A stretch of DNA of 64,000 nt from Segatella copri (GCF_026015625.1 NZ_JAPDVG010000001.1:1240001-1304000), one strand, 5' to 3'; positions 36,752 to 46,505 are shown, numbered from the stretch's first letter. Notes: generated by a model not told the origin, from the letters alone. Made by a program: numbers and translations.

Positions 36752-37335
36752 TACTTTTCTCGTATATGATTCAACTCTTTATTATCACTACAATCTGCCT
36801 GGCTCAGATAATCTTTCACCTTTTTGCCCAACAGTTTTTTCGCTCGCAAATATTGTGAAGCAGAACTACTTTCTTTGATGCCTAACAGCTGTGCAATTTC
36901 TTTATGGCTTTTCTGTTCAAAAACAAACATGTTAAGAACCAGTCTGTACCCATCAGGCAACTCTCCTATCATTCTTGTCAGTACTGCCGGAGGAACTCTT
37001 TCTACTTCAGGCTCTTCATCCTCAATATCATCGGGAACTTCGTCCACGATAGTGAAGCGTTTTTGCTGCCTTACAAAGTTGACAGCTTCATTTGTCACTA
37101 TCCGCAAGAGCCAAGCCTGAAGAGCGCCCTCACCCCGATATTCAAACTTTGAAATGCCGGAAAAGACTTTTATAAAACTATCTTGCACTACATCTTCAGC
37201 ATCATCGCGCATAGGGACATACCTCAGCGCTACGGCCATGGCATACCCCACATAGCGTTCGTACAATCTGTGCATGGCTGCCCGACTGCCGCTATTGATG
37301 TCGTCTAAGAGATTCTTTTCCGATTCCAATTTCAA
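36751..37335 (-). CDS. ECF-type RNA polymerase sigma factor
   Basis: A 194-residue sigma-70 family factor. Region 2 is DAEDVVQDSFIKVFSGISKFEYRGEGALQAWLLRIVTNEAVN and region 4 is the C-terminal helix-turn-helix (KSHKEIAQLLGIKESSSASQYLRAKKLL). Its stop overlaps the start of the membrane partner, the usual sigma/anti-sigma layout. Target genes are unknown. The sigma is small and lacks extra domains. Confidence 0.9.
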   Translation of the reverse strand: MKLESEKNLLDDINSGSRAAMHRLYERYVGYAMAVALRYVPMRDDAEDVVQDSFIKVFSGISKFEYRGEGALQAWLLRIVTNEAVNFVRQQKRFTIVDEVPDDIEDEEPEVERVPPAVLTRMIGELPDGYRLVLNMFVFEQKSHKEIAQLLGIKESSSASQYLRAKKLLGKKVKDYLSQADCSDNKELNHIREK

Positions 37336-37370
37336 ATCCTTTTTAAAGATTAAACGATATAAAGAGAAAA

Positions 37371-37407
37371 CCTTGCATCAAAAATGAACTTTTTTTTTGA
37401 TGCAAGG
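37371..37407. terminator. Perfect 14-bp inverted repeat between rnz and the sigma factor gene
   Basis: CCTTGCATCAAAAA and TTTTTGATGCAAGG enclose nine bases. It lies downstream of the rnz stop and upstream of the sigma start on the same strand, so it is a likely rnz terminator. It could also be an operator. Confidence 0.75.
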
Positions 37408-37484
37408 CACTTTTTTATATTTTTATATAGATCGAAGGCTATTCTGCACCTTGTTTCCCGGTGCATTCAAGCCCTGTTTCTATA

Positions 37485-38402
37485 TTATTCTATAGAGAAC
37501 ACTTTACCTTCCTGAGTAAGATAACTTTCCGTAAACACCTCTTTAGCTTCATTCAACAATACCTCTTCATTATTATATCTTGCACTATAATGTCCCAGAA
37601 GAAGTTTGCCTACACCCGCATTTCTGGCTATAGTTGCAGCCTGTCGAGCCGTACTGTGATAATAGAGTTTAGCCCTGTCCCCATTCTCTGAAGTATAAGT
37701 ACTCTCATGATAAAGCACCGTAACCCCCTTTACCTTTTCTGCCAACCCCGGAACAAACCGGGTATCACTGCAATAAGCATAACTGCGGGGAGTAGCGGCA
37801 GGCATTACCAATCTGGCATTAGGTATTACATCCCCCTCCTTCGTTGTCCAATCAGCTCCATTCTTGATGTTATTAATCTGGCTTACAGGAATCTCGTAAT
37901 AATCTATCATATCACGACGGATATGAGGCAATGTCGGTTTCTCTCTGAAAATGTAACCACAACAAGGCACACGATGCTGCAGAGGAACGGTTTCTACGGT
38001 TACAGAATGATCTTCATATACTACTTGCGACTTCTCGGTATCTACAGGAACAAATTCAATTTCATATTCCATTCCCTGCATAAAGAAATCAATCTGACGC
38101 TTAAATAAATCTCCGTAACTTTCTGGTGCATAAACTTTTAACTTAGCCGTTCTGCCCAGCATGCCTAAGGTAGAAAGAAGTCCCAGCAAGCCAAAGCAAT
38201 GGTCACCATGAAGATGCGAAATAAAGATAGCATTTATCTTAGCAAAGTGAACATGAGTGCGACGGAACTGCATCTGGGCACCCTCTCCACAATCCATCAT
38301 AAAGCATTTGCCACGCATCTCAATAATCTGGGCCGAGGCACTATGCTGAAGGGTGGGCAAAGCACTGCCACACCCCAATATATGTACTTTAAATAGTTCC
38401 AA
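37485..38402 (-). CDS. rnz: Ribonuclease Z
   Basis: A 305-residue metallo-beta-lactamase-fold endonuclease that removes the 3' trailer from tRNA precursors. The zinc motif SHLHGDH is at about residues 62-68, with the further ligands in LLLGHYS (His) and the CSDTR region. Relevance here: tRNA-Cys at 18.3 kb does not encode CCA, so Rnz processing is expected. Normal length. Confidence 0.93.
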   Translation of the reverse strand: MELFKVHILGCGSALPTLQHSASAQIIEMRGKCFMMDCGEGAQMQFRRTHVHFAKINAIFISHLHGDHCFGLLGLLSTLGMLGRTAKLKVYAPESYGDLFKRQIDFFMQGMEYEIEFVPVDTEKSQVVYEDHSVTVETVPLQHRVPCCGYIFREKPTLPHIRRDMIDYYEIPVSQINNIKNGADWTTKEGDVIPNARLVMPAATPRSYAYCSDTRFVPGLAEKVKGVTVLYHESTYTSENGDRAKLYYHSTARQAATIARNAGVGKLLLGHYSARYNNEEVLLNEAKEVFTESYLTQEGKVFSIE

Positions 38403-38438
38403 AACTAAATCATAAATTACAGGTTCAACATGATGACC

Positions 38439-38999
38439 TTACTCTTGGCGCTTGAAAACAAAGATACCCTGAGTATTCTCCAACATAAGACTGTCAGAAC
38501 CCAATTTGTCAATAGCGAAAGTATCCTTATTCAGCAAGAGTTTACCATTGAGTATCTTCCAGCTAGTCCAAGGATTAGTTTCAGCCTTCACATTGTTCTT
38601 CACCTCTCCACCTTCCAAGATATCAAAATTCTTATCCAGAGAAGTCCATTTACCCAAGAGGGATGTCAGATTGATAATCTTCTGGGCCATCATCTCTCCA
38701 TCCTCTGCCTTATAACCGATAAGAGCAATACGGTCGCCAGCCAGCAATCCTCCCTGAACAACATCAGGATTCTCATCGTCAATAAACACCGAAAGGGTGT
38801 CACCACCATCAGAAATCAGCTCCAGGCTATGCATAGAGGTTCCCTCACCGCATACACCATAGATGGTAGAATCGTTCATCGCATCCTCTACCTCTACCGA
38901 ATCTGTTGCACTGATAACAGGAACATTATTTTTGTTCTTACAACTGTTGGCAGCGAAAAGCGCCACCAAAGCTATTGTTACATAAACTAATTTCTTCAT
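38439..38999 (-). CDS. Lipoprotein, lipocalin-like, unknown
   Basis: A 186-residue lipoprotein. The signal sequence ends in a lipobox ANSC with the modified Cys at residue 20. It is followed by an acidic, strand-rich domain with LLGKWTSLDKNF near the middle, which resembles the GxW start of lipocalin-like repeats, and ends in FVFKRQE. It probably sits at the outer membrane. No enzyme motif seen. It lies 36 bp upstream of rnz on the same strand. Confidence 0.75.
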   Translation of the reverse strand: MKKLVYVTIALVALFAANSCKNKNNVPVISATDSVEVEDAMNDSTIYGVCGEGTSMHSLELISDGGDTLSVFIDDENPDVVQGGLLAGDRIALIGYKAEDGEMMAQKIINLTSLLGKWTSLDKNFDILEGGEVKNNVKAETNPWTSWKILNGKLLLNKDTFAIDKLGSDSLMLENTQGIFVFKRQE

Positions 39000-39055
39000 A
39001 ACACTTTAGTTTTTATTATTATATTGATGAGTCGATAAGATTATCTGATTCACCG

Positions 39056-40012
39056 TTATTTATCATCCTTTTTCTCCTGAAGTTTTGCTTCATCCCATAG
39101 TTTATCCATTTCTTCTAAGCTCATATCTTTCAAGTTTTTACCTTGCTTTAAGCTATGATCTTCTACGTAGTTGAAACGGCGGATAAACTTCTGATTGGTT
39201 TTCTCCAGCGCATTATCCGGATTGAGTTTATAGAGACGTGCTGCATTGATTACTGAGAAGATGAAATCGCCCAATTCCTGGGTAGAATTCTCTTTGTCGC
39301 CTTTAGCCAGTTCCACCTTGAGTTCTTCCAGTTCCTCCTGCACTTTGTCCCACACATCTTCTTTTTCTTTCCAGTCGAAGCCTACATTTCTAGCCTTGTC
39401 CTGAATGCGATAAGCCTTGATAAGAGACGGAAGAGAATTAGGGACACCGCTCAACACCCGCTCATTTCCATCCTTCTCCTGCTGCTTGATCTGTTCCCAG
39501 GTTTTCTCAACAGAAGTAGCAGTTTTCGGCTTGATGGCGCCAAGAGCCAAGGTTTCTTCGGCATTGGCAGTTCCAGCCTTCCCGGTTTCAGCTTCTTCAG
39601 ACTCTCTATATACCACCTGTCCCTCATCGTTGATATACATATCAGGATTCGAAACCGTCCAATTTCCCTCTTCCTTCCAGTTGATGAAAGGATGGCGGAA
39701 CATCAGCTTGTCAGCCTCCTGATTGCAAACATCGCAAATATCGAACTCGCCGTCTTCTCTGCCGATGATGCTATAGAACATCACGTGCTCCAACACATCG
39801 CCCAACTCCTTCTTAATATCCTTGTAATCGCGCTTCATCAAGGCGTCACAAAGCTCGAAAGTCTCCTCAATCGTATTCGGACGAAGACTCTCGAATGTCT
39901 GCTTTTTATCCCATGGACACTGCAGGCGCAAACGGTCCTGCACATCCAGCAAGCGGCTGAACGCCGCCAGTTTTTCTTCTTTCGTATGTCCTTTTCCTGT
40001 ATTACTAACCAT
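39056..40012 (-). CDS. mazG: Nucleoside triphosphate pyrophosphohydrolase MazG with an insertion
   Basis: A 318-residue enzyme hydrolysing (d)NTPs to monophosphates. The two MazG repeats show EETFEL (first) and QEELEELKVEL plus QELGDFIFSVINAARL (second). A linker of about 50 residues (EEAETGKAGTANAEETLALG) separates the repeats and is absent from typical 263-residue homologues. ATG at 40012 is preferred; four codons upstream another ATG lies closer to the promoter. Confidence 0.9.
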   Translation of the reverse strand: MVSNTGKGHTKEEKLAAFSRLLDVQDRLRLQCPWDKKQTFESLRPNTIEETFELCDALMKRDYKDIKKELGDVLEHVMFYSIIGREDGEFDICDVCNQEADKLMFRHPFINWKEEGNWTVSNPDMYINDEGQVVYRESEEAETGKAGTANAEETLALGAIKPKTATSVEKTWEQIKQQEKDGNERVLSGVPNSLPSLIKAYRIQDKARNVGFDWKEKEDVWDKVQEELEELKVELAKGDKENSTQELGDFIFSVINAARLYKLNPDNALEKTNQKFIRRFNYVEDHSLKQGKNLKDMSLEEMDKLWDEAKLQEKKDDK

Positions 40013-40042
40013 CGTTTTGTGCAAAAATTAATAATTTTGATG

Positions 40043-40080
40043 CAAAGATAGTATTTTTCGCCCAAAAATTAGTATCTTTG
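40043..40080. promoter_or_regulatory. Divergent promoters of mazG and valS
   Basis: On the - strand TATCTTTG (40043-40050) for mazG; on the + strand TATCTTTG (40073-40080) for valS. They lie back to back with 22 bp between. Confidence 0.65.
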
Positions 40081-40122
40081 CACCGTTTTTTAAAGAAAAA
40101 GAATAAAAATTAGATATAAACA

Positions 40123-42804
40123 ATGGAATTAGCAAGTAAATACGATCCACAAGCAGTGGAAAGTAAATGGTATCAGTACTGGCTCGACAACAAGCTTTTC
40201 AGTTCTAAGCCAGATGGTCGTGAACCTTATACAGTGGTTATCCCTCCACCAAACGTAACGGGTGTGCTCCACATGGGACACATGCTCAACAATACTATCC
40301 AGGATATTCTCGTTCGCCGTGCTCGCATGGAGGGCAAGAACGCATGTTGGGTACCAGGTACCGACCATGCCAGTATCGCTACCGAGGCTAAGGTGGTTAA
40401 CCGCCTCGCCCAGCAGGGTATCAAGAAGACTGACCTTACTCGCGATGAGTTCCTCAAGCACGCTTGGGACTGGACTCACGAGCATGGTGGCATCATCCTC
40501 AAGCAGCTCCGCAAACTCGGTGCCAGTTGCGATTGGGACCGCACAGCATTCACCATGGACGAGACCCGCTCTCGTGCCGTTATCCACGTTTTCTGCGACC
40601 TCTACCAGAAGGGTCTCATCTATCGCGGCGTGCGCATGGTTAACTGGGACCCTAAGGCTCAGACTGCGCTCTCTGACGAGGAGGTTATCTACAAGGACGA
40701 GCACTCTAAGCTCTATCATCTGAAGTATTACGTGGTAGAGCAGGACTGCCAGCAGGTGGATGAGGAGAACGTGATGCACAAGGATGAGAAGGGATACTAT
40801 GCAGTAGTAGCAACCACCCGTCCTGAGACCATCATGGGCGACTCTGCCATGTGTATCAACCCAGAGGATAAGAAGAATACCTGGCTGAAGGGTAAGCACG
40901 TGATTGTGCCTCTCGTAAACCGCGAGATTCCTGTCATCGAGGATACATACGTAGACATCGAGTTCGGTACAGGTTGCTTGAAGGTAACTCCAGCTCACGA
41001 TATCAACGACCACGCCCTCGGTTTGAAGCATGGTTTGGAAACCATCGATATCTTCAACGACAATGGTACCATCAGCGAGGCAGCAGGTCTCTATGTTGGT
41101 ATGGACCGCATGGACGTGCGCAAGCAGATTTCCATCGACCTTCAGAACGCCGGTCTGATGGAGAAGATTGAGGACTATAATAATAAGGTGGGCTTCTCTG
41201 AGCGTACCAATGTGCCTATCGAGCCAAAGCTCTCTACGCAGTGGTTCCTCAAGATGCAGCACTTTGCCGACATCGCCCTTCCTCCAGTAATGGACGATGA
41301 TATCGAGTTCTATCCTAAGAAATATAAGAACACCTATCGCCACTGGTTGGAGAACATCAAGGACTGGTGCATCAGCCGTCAGCTCTGGTGGGGTCACCGC
41401 ATCCCTGCCTACTACTTCGACAATGCTGGCAAGAAGGATTTCGTGGTAGCAGAGACTGCAGAGGAGGCTCTGAAACTCGCTCAGGAGAAGAATGCCACCA
41501 TCAAGGCTGAGGATCTTGAGCAGGAGAGCGACTGCCTCGACACCTGGTTCTCTTCATGGTTGTGGCCTATCTCTCTGTTTGATGGTATCGAGAATCCAGA
41601 CAACGAGGAGATCAACTACTACTACCCTACTTCCGACCTGGTAACTGGTCCGGACATCATCTTCTTCTGGGTAGCACGTATGATCATGGCTGGCTACGAG
41701 TATCGTGGCAAGATGCCATTCAAGCACGTATATTTCACAGGTATCGTTCGCGATAAGCTGGGCCGCAAGATGAGCAAGAGTCTCGGTAACTCACCAGACC
41801 CATTGGACTTGATTGACAAGTTTGGTGCCGATGGTGTTCGTATGGGTATGATGCTCAGTGCTCCAGCGGGCAACGACATCCTCTTCGACGAGAGCCTCTG
41901 CGAGCAGGGACGTAACTTCAACAATAAGATCTGGAATGCCTTCCGCCTCGTCAAGGGTTGGGAGACTGCAGATATCGAGCAGCCTAAGAGTGCAGAAATC
42001 GCCGTGAAGTGGTTTGACGCCAAGCTCAAGGAGGTGAACGAGGAGATGCAGAAGCAGTTTAAGGACTACCGTATCTCTGAGGCATTGATGACTGTATATA
42101 AGCTGTTCTGGGATGAGTTCTCATCCTGGTACCTGGAGATGGTGAAGCCAGCTTACGGTGAGCCTATCGACCAGAAGAGCTACGACGCTACCCTCCGCTT
42201 CTTCGATGCCCTCCTGAAGATGCTGCATCCATTCATGCCATTCATCACCGAGGAGTTGTGGCAGCACATCTACGACCGCAAGGATGGCGAGAGCATCATG
42301 CGCGAGAAGCTGGATATTCCTGCACCTACAGCCGAGGAGCAGAAGTTGGCAGCCGATATCGAGGCAGTGAAGCAGATTATCGCCGGTGTTCGTACCGTTC
42401 GCAACCAGAAGAACATTGCCCAGAAGGAACAGTTGTCTCTCCAGGTAGTAGGCAAGAACGATTTTGAGGCTTACAACGACGTAACTCTGAAGATGGCGAA
42501 CCTTGATAAGATTGAGGTCATCGCTGAGAAGAGTGCCGATGCATCAAGCTTCATGGTAGGTACCGACGAGTTTGCCGTACCATTGGGCGACCTCATCGAC
42601 GTAGCAGCCGAGATTGAGAAGGCAGAGGCTCAGCTCAAGCACTTGGAAGGCTTCCTGATGGGCGTACGCAAGAAGCTCAGCAACGAGAACTTCGTAGCTC
42701 ACGCACCTGAGAAGGTAGTAGCCCTGGAGCGCAAGAAGGAAAGCGACTCTGTTGAGAAGATTGCTGCCCTCAAGGCAACCATCGAGGAGCTCAAGAAGAA
42801 ATAA
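40123..42804 (+). CDS. valS: Valyl-tRNA synthetase
   Basis: An 893-residue class I synthetase. The HIGH-type motif reads HMGHML near residue 50 and KMSKS (KMSKSLGNS) near residue 550. The editing (CP1) domain lies between, with [14 protein letters not shown]-terminal coiled coil ends in KKK. Codon use favours the most frequent codons, as expected for a housekeeping gene. Confidence 0.97.
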   Translation: MELASKYDPQAVESKWYQYWLDNKLFSSKPDGREPYTVVIPPPNVTGVLHMGHMLNNTIQDILVRRARMEGKNACWVPGTDHASIATEAKVVNRLAQQGIKKTDLTRDEFLKHAWDWTHEHGGIILKQLRKLGASCDWDRTAFTMDETRSRAVIHVFCDLYQKGLIYRGVRMVNWDPKAQTALSDEEVIYKDEHSKLYHLKYYVVEQDCQQVDEENVMHKDEKGYYAVVATTRPETIMGDSAMCINPEDKKNTWLKGKHVIVPLVNREIPVIEDTYVDIEFGTGCLKVTPAHDINDHALGLKHGLETIDIFNDNGTISEAAGLYVGMDRMDVRKQISIDLQNAGLMEKIEDYNNKVGFSERTNVPIEPKLSTQWFLKMQHFADIALPPVMDDDIEFYPKKYKNTYRHWLENIKDWCISRQLWWGHRIPAYYFDNAGKKDFVVAETAEEALKLAQEKNATIKAEDLEQESDCLDTWFSSWLWPISLFDGIENPDNEEINYYYPTSDLVTGPDIIFFWVARMIMAGYEYRGKMPFKHVYFTGIVRDKLGRKMSKSLGNSPDPLDLIDKFGADGVRMGMMLSAPAGNDILFDESLCEQGRNFNNKIWNAFRLVKGWETADIEQPKSAEIAVKWFDAKLKEVNEEMQKQFKDYRISEALMTVYKLFWDEFSSWYLEMVKPAYGEPIDQKSYDATLRFFDALLKMLHPFMPFITEELWQHIYDRKDGESIMREKLDIPAPTAEEQKLAADIEAVKQIIAGVRTVRNQKNIAQKEQLSLQVVGKNDFEAYNDVTLKMANLDKIEVIAEKSADASSFMVGTDEFAVPLGDLIDVAAEIEKAEAQLKHLEGFLMGVRKKLSNENFVAHAPEKVVALERKKESDSVEKIAALKATIEELKKK

Positions 42805-42822
42805 TAGTATTATATTTAATGT

Positions 42823-42908
42823 TGAATGTTGAGTGTAGAATGTTGAATTAGTCAAGCTGATTCGTTAGCAAGATTGCAACTCAACATTCAACATTCAACA
42901 TTCAACAT
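42823..42908. repeat. ACATTCA/TGAATGT heptamer repeat in inverted halves
   Basis: The valS-protease gap contains TTGAATGTTGA units, then a 40-bp unrelated centre, then CAACATTCAACATTCAAC units. The halves are complementary and can form a long hairpin, possibly the valS terminator. Related units lie at 93-125 and 21322-21413. Confidence 0.7.
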
Positions 42909-42916
42909 TTTTAATT

Positions 42917-44203
42917 ATGATCAAGAAGCTTTTCACCTTATTTATATGTACGCTATCTCTTGCAGCAACTTTCACCAGTTGCGGTGATGAAGCTATTGAT
43001 GTAGAAAGCGTCAATAAGCAGACTATCTTCGTCTTCTATCCTTGGACGGGTGGAACCAGCGATTCCGGTCTTACAAGATATTTAAAGTTGAACGTTGACA
43101 GTATCTGCGAAGGTATTGTTGCCAAGAAGGGATTGAACAATTCGCGTGTAATGGTCTTCATGAGTCAGAATTACAAGAAGAGCTATCTCATAGATCTTCA
43201 GTATGACGGCAATAAGAAAGCCGTCATCCGCGACACGTTGAAGACATATGATGAAGCTACATATACTACAGCTGAAGGATTTGCAGAGATTCTGAATGAG
43301 GTGAAACGCCGTGCTGAAGCCCTGAATTATTCGCTCATCATCGGAGCTCATGGCTGCGGATGGACCTACAAGAGCGATTGGGTTCACTATCCCTATATGG
43401 CAAGACCGAATGCTGGTTTTGCCCAAAAAGGAAACACCAGCTACCCTACCGCTACCGGCAATTTCAGCGGAATACAGTTTGGATCCGATCCCAACAAACC
43501 TGTCACCCGTTTCTTCGGAAGCGTAAAGTTAGAAGAAAACGCTCTCGACGTTCCTACCCTTGCCGAAGGAATCAAACTCAGCGGCACCAAGATGCAGTAC
43601 ATCCTCTTCGATGCATGCTATATGGGCAATGTTGAGACTGCATACGAACTGAAAGACGTCACTAATTTCATGATTAGTTCAAGTAGCGAAATAATGGGAG
43701 CCGGCGTTCCATACAAAACCGTATGGAGCTACCTCAACAGTTCTGCACCTAATTATTCAGGAATTGTCAATGGAGTTGTCAATTTCTACAAGAATAGTAG
43801 CGATCCATTCTGCAACATGGCGGCCATCGACTGCAGGCAGATGGATAATCTAGCCCAAGTGATGAAGGAAATCAATAGCAAATATACCCTCTCATCATCC
43901 GTTCCGCTAGATTCCATACAGTCTCTGGATGGTTTCTCTCCCAACCTCTTCTACGATATGAGTGTATACGTAGACAGTCTTGTACCGAGCGGCTCTCTGA
44001 AAGACAAATTTAATTCACAGATGAAACTCACAATCAAAGCAGCAGCTCATACCGAACAGGCTTGTGAAATGATAAGTAACCCTTACAGTGGTTCTATCTT
44101 TCCAGTAAAGAACTATTGCGGTCTTTCTATCTCCGACCCTAGCCAGCACAGCGTAGCTATCAAGGGCAGAGAGAAAACCGGTTGGTGGAAAGCTACACAC
44201 TAA
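42917..44203 (+). CDS. Clostripain-type cysteine protease, lipoprotein
   Basis: A 428-residue exported protein of the clan CD clostripain-related family. The signal sequence ends at a lipobox FTSC (Cys 22). The catalytic His lies in IIGAHGCGW (about residue 143) and the catalytic Cys in LFDACYMGNVE (about residue 235). A DSGLTRYLKLNVDSI region follows the start of the domain, and a C-terminal domain of 170 residues has no clear match. Homologues cleave after basic residues. Likely anchored to the outer membrane. Confidence 0.85.
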   Translation: MIKKLFTLFICTLSLAATFTSCGDEAIDVESVNKQTIFVFYPWTGGTSDSGLTRYLKLNVDSICEGIVAKKGLNNSRVMVFMSQNYKKSYLIDLQYDGNKKAVIRDTLKTYDEATYTTAEGFAEILNEVKRRAEALNYSLIIGAHGCGWTYKSDWVHYPYMARPNAGFAQKGNTSYPTATGNFSGIQFGSDPNKPVTRFFGSVKLEENALDVPTLAEGIKLSGTKMQYILFDACYMGNVETAYELKDVTNFMISSSSEIMGAGVPYKTVWSYLNSSAPNYSGIVNGVVNFYKNSSDPFCNMAAIDCRQMDNLAQVMKEINSKYTLSSSVPLDSIQSLDGFSPNLFYDMSVYVDSLVPSGSLKDKFNSQMKLTIKAAAHTEQACEMISNPYSGSIFPVKNYCGLSISDPSQHSVAIKGREKTGWWKATH

Positions 44204-44268
44204 TAAGCAATGAAGAGTGAAAGAAACTCCTTATTGGCTTTTAAGAAAAAGATTATATAAAAGAATAC

Positions 44269-45279
44269 ATGATGGAATATTTTATCATTGAGAATAACGG
44301 ACAGCAAGCGGGTCCATTCAGCCTGGAGCAACTCGTCCAGAAGGCTATCACACCCGAAACCCTTGTTTGGGCACAAGGCATGAAAGACTGGACTCCTGCT
44401 TGGAAAATAGCAGAACTGAAGACTGTTCTAGAAACTATAGAAGCAATCAAAGCTAATACAGCCAACAAAGAAAATGCAGAAGGAACATCAGCAGATGCAG
44501 CCGGCAACAACGGGACAGAAGCAGCAAACTTTCAGGCTGCAAACCAGCAGGGTTTCCAGCAGGCACAGCAGGAAGCTTACCAGCAAGGCTTTCAGCACGG
44601 CGCAGCAATGAACCAGGGCTACAGACAGGAACCGGAAAAGAAAAAATCGAGCAAGACCATCTGGAAAATCATTTTAGGTCTTATCGTACTTCTCTTCCTG
44701 GTTTTCGCCATAACCAATCCAGGACCTGATGCCCATAAAGAAAAGGTAAAGACTGAGGCAGCCAAGGCTATCGACAAGGCTACAGAAACCAGTGATAACA
44801 ACTTCTTCACCCAAAGCATCCGTTCCATTGCCAAAATGATGGCAGGAAGCGCTATTGATGAAGTGATGAACCAGCTCTTCGAATACCACAACTATATCGT
44901 ATGCTCTAAGGGAACCGTTGAGTTTAATGGCAAGCAGCACACCGTAAGCTTCGGAATCCTTGGCAGCGTTTACACGATGAATGCTGATGATATGGTGAAG
45001 GCGCTGGAAGGTGCCGACAATCTGCAGATAGAAGAAACCACCAGCTCATCAACCGATGAATCCCCTTCGGTAAGCGATAATAACAGCGATGGTTCAGAAG
45101 AAGACGGACTGGGCGCTTCCGTTCAGAAGAAACTGGAAGACAAGGCAAACCAGGCCATGGATCAGGCTGCCGACAAGGTGAGCAAGAAACTGGAAGAGAA
45201 AATCAACCAGAAACTCGATGAAGCAACCGATTCTTCAACCGTAGAAAAGATTCTCGACAAGATTCTGGAACTGATCTAG
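44269..45279 (+). CDS. GYF_2 domain protein with one membrane helix
   Basis: A 336-residue protein. The GYF_2 domain covers residues 1-65 (NNGQQAGPFSLEQLV, VWAQGMKDW). A Gln-rich linker with repeated QQGFQQ/QQAYQQGF units follows, then a helix at about residue 133 (WKIILGLIVLLFLVFAI). The C-terminal third is Lys/Asp-rich amphipathic helix (KKLEDKANQAMDQAADKVSKK). GYF_2 domains bind proline-rich ligands. The role is unknown. It lies 65 bp after the protease gene. Confidence 0.8.
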   Translation: MMEYFIIENNGQQAGPFSLEQLVQKAITPETLVWAQGMKDWTPAWKIAELKTVLETIEAIKANTANKENAEGTSADAAGNNGTEAANFQAANQQGFQQAQQEAYQQGFQHGAAMNQGYRQEPEKKKSSKTIWKIILGLIVLLFLVFAITNPGPDAHKEKVKTEAAKAIDKATETSDNNFFTQSIRSIAKMMAGSAIDEVMNQLFEYHNYIVCSKGTVEFNGKQHTVSFGILGSVYTMNADDMVKALEGADNLQIEETTSSSTDESPSVSDNNSDGSEEDGLGASVQKKLEDKANQAMDQAADKVSKKLEEKINQKLDEATDSSTVEKILDKILELI

Positions 45280-45330
45280 CATCAGAAATCCGAAGAAACA
45301 TAAGAAATATGACACATTTCTCAATATGAC

Positions 45331-45366
45331 AGCATGGCGGCTTGACGTATATCAAGCCGCCATTGC
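45331..45366 (+). terminator. Terminator-like hairpin after the GYF_2 gene
   Basis: ATGGCGGCTTGA pairs with TCAAGCCGCCAT around a 6-nt loop, 12 bp perfect; the following T-tract is weak. Confidence 0.7.
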
Positions 45367-45448
45367 TGTTTAGTTGACGTGTATCAAAAAAAGCCCCTTT
45401 TTCATCATTTTGTCATGTCTTTGTGACAGATATTCAAGAAAAAGGCAT

Positions 45449-45456
45449 TACCTTTG
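45449..45456 (+). promoter_or_regulatory. Promoter -7 box of the small-ORF unit
   Basis: TACCTTTG followed by CACC, 89 bp before the first small ORF. Confidence 0.6.
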
Positions 45457-45544
45457 CACCAGAAAACAGTGAGATTGTAATAAGGATAATGTAAAACAGG
45501 AGACCTCACATGGAGGCTCCACAAAGAAAGAAAGGAAACAAATT

Positions 45545-45634
45545 ATGATGACGACAGTAATGATTCTTACAGTTGTGGCAGCAATGATTGTCAAGGCTGT
45601 AAATGTAAACAACAACATGGAGATGGGCAAGTAA
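45545..45634 (+). CDS. Possible 29-aa membrane peptide
   Basis: A 29-codon frame: MMTTV followed by a hydrophobic core (MILTVVAAMIVKAV) and a polar tail (NVNNNMEMGK). It is inside a transcript with a clear promoter (45449) and terminator (45907-45944) and is the first of three tiny ORFs. Too short for homology by eye. Confidence 0.4.
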   Translation: MMTTVMILTVVAAMIVKAVNVNNNMEMGK

Positions 45635-45649
45635 AATTGACCACCGTTC

Positions 45650-45712
45650 ATGAATAAAAGGAAAAAGGAAATGGCAGAAATGCCAAGTATTAATTTTTTT
45701 AAAAAAGGATAA
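45650..45712 (+). CDS. Possible 20-aa peptide
   Basis: MNKRKKEMAEMPSINFFKKG is a short basic peptide between the two longer small ORFs of the same transcript. It may be chance. Confidence 0.2.
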   Translation: MNKRKKEMAEMPSINFFKKG

Positions 45713-45717
45713 CGATT

Positions 45718-45837
45718 ATGAAAACAATGTATGCAAACATCAAGAAGGTCTTGAAGGCTATTCTTGCAGATTACATGACCGCAATGGAAATGTATGGTGA
45801 GGCTTTGAACAGAAGCCGTGGTTGTGCTTGCGCATAA
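45718..45837 (+). CDS. Possible 39-aa Cys-ended peptide
   Basis: A 39-codon frame with an amphipathic N-terminal helix (MKTMYANIKKVLKAILADYM) and the end SRGCACA. The CxC at the C-terminus is the notable feature; metal binding or modification is only a guess. AAAGGATAACG precedes the ATG. A Fur-family gene follows after a terminator. Confidence 0.5.
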   Translation: MKTMYANIKKVLKAILADYMTAMEMYGEALNRSRGCACA

Positions 45838-45906
45838 GGGTTCCAATCCCTTCATGCTGCGGCATAAACTAGATTGAAAGCAAAAAGTAATTACGTTTAA
45901 ATAAAG

Positions 45907-45944
45907 AAAAAGCGTGTAAGTTACCATACTTACACGCTTTTTTT
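45907..45944 (+). terminator. Terminator of the small-ORF unit
   Basis: AAAAAGCGTGTAAGT pairs with ACTTACACGCTTTTT around a 6-nt loop. Its T-tract runs directly into the next promoter. Confidence 0.9.
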
Positions 45945-45945
45945 G

Positions 45946-45953
45946 TATCTTTG
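45946..45953 (+). promoter_or_regulatory. Promoter -7 box of the second Fur-family gene
   Basis: TATCTTTG followed by CAACC, starting two bases after the preceding terminator. Confidence 0.65.
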
Positions 45954-45988
45954 CAACCAGTTAGTAAAAATTTTAAAAAGAAGAAACG

Positions 45989-46414
45989 ATGAACTCACAA
46001 GATATAATCAGCAGGCTGGAATCGAAAGGCATCCGTCCAACCGCCAACCGCATACTCGTAATGAAGACCCTGATGGGCGAACAGAACCCGCAGAGTCTGA
46101 GCAATCTGGAACGAAAAATGGTATCGATGGACAAGTCGAGCATCTTCCGTACCCTTACCCTCTTTCTGGAACATGATGTGGTACATGCCTTCGAAGATGG
46201 GCGAGGCGTACTCTGCTACGAACTCTGCGAAGAAAAAGGCGCCTGCGATCATCACGACGGGCACATTCATTTCTACTGCGAATCTTGCCAGCGTTCCTTC
46301 TGTATGGAGGATATCCATATTCCAAGTTTCGAGCTGCCCGAAGGCTTTTACCCCCACTCTATTTCCTTTGTCATCAAAGGCGAATGCCCGGATTGCAGAA
46401 AGAAACACCAGTAA
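45989..46414 (+). CDS. Fur family transcriptional regulator (second copy)
   Basis: A 141-residue metal-responsive repressor distinct from the one at 22714. The winged helix includes KSSIFRTLTLFLE. An unusual His/Asp run CDHHDGHIH precedes FYCESC, and CPDC is near the C-terminus, giving two structural Cys pairs. The overall pattern resembles Zur or PerR, but the metal cannot be assigned by reading. It lies upstream of the thiamine operon but has its own promoter. Confidence 0.85.
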   Translation: MNSQDIISRLESKGIRPTANRILVMKTLMGEQNPQSLSNLERKMVSMDKSSIFRTLTLFLEHDVVHAFEDGRGVLCYELCEEKGACDHHDGHIHFYCESCQRSFCMEDIHIPSFELPEGFYPHSISFVIKGECPDCRKKHQ

Positions 46415-46486
46415 AGCGAAAGGTACATTCTGCGTTAATTTAGCATAAATATTTTTGAAATTCTATTGTTTTTCCGATATTATCAT

Positions 46487-46494
46487 TACTTTTG
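46487..46494 (+). promoter_or_regulatory. Promoter -7 box of the thi operon
   Basis: TACTTTTG followed by CAAGC just upstream of the TPP riboswitch, which therefore begins close to the transcript start. Confidence 0.7.
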
Positions 46495-46505
46495 CAAGCG
46501 ATTAT

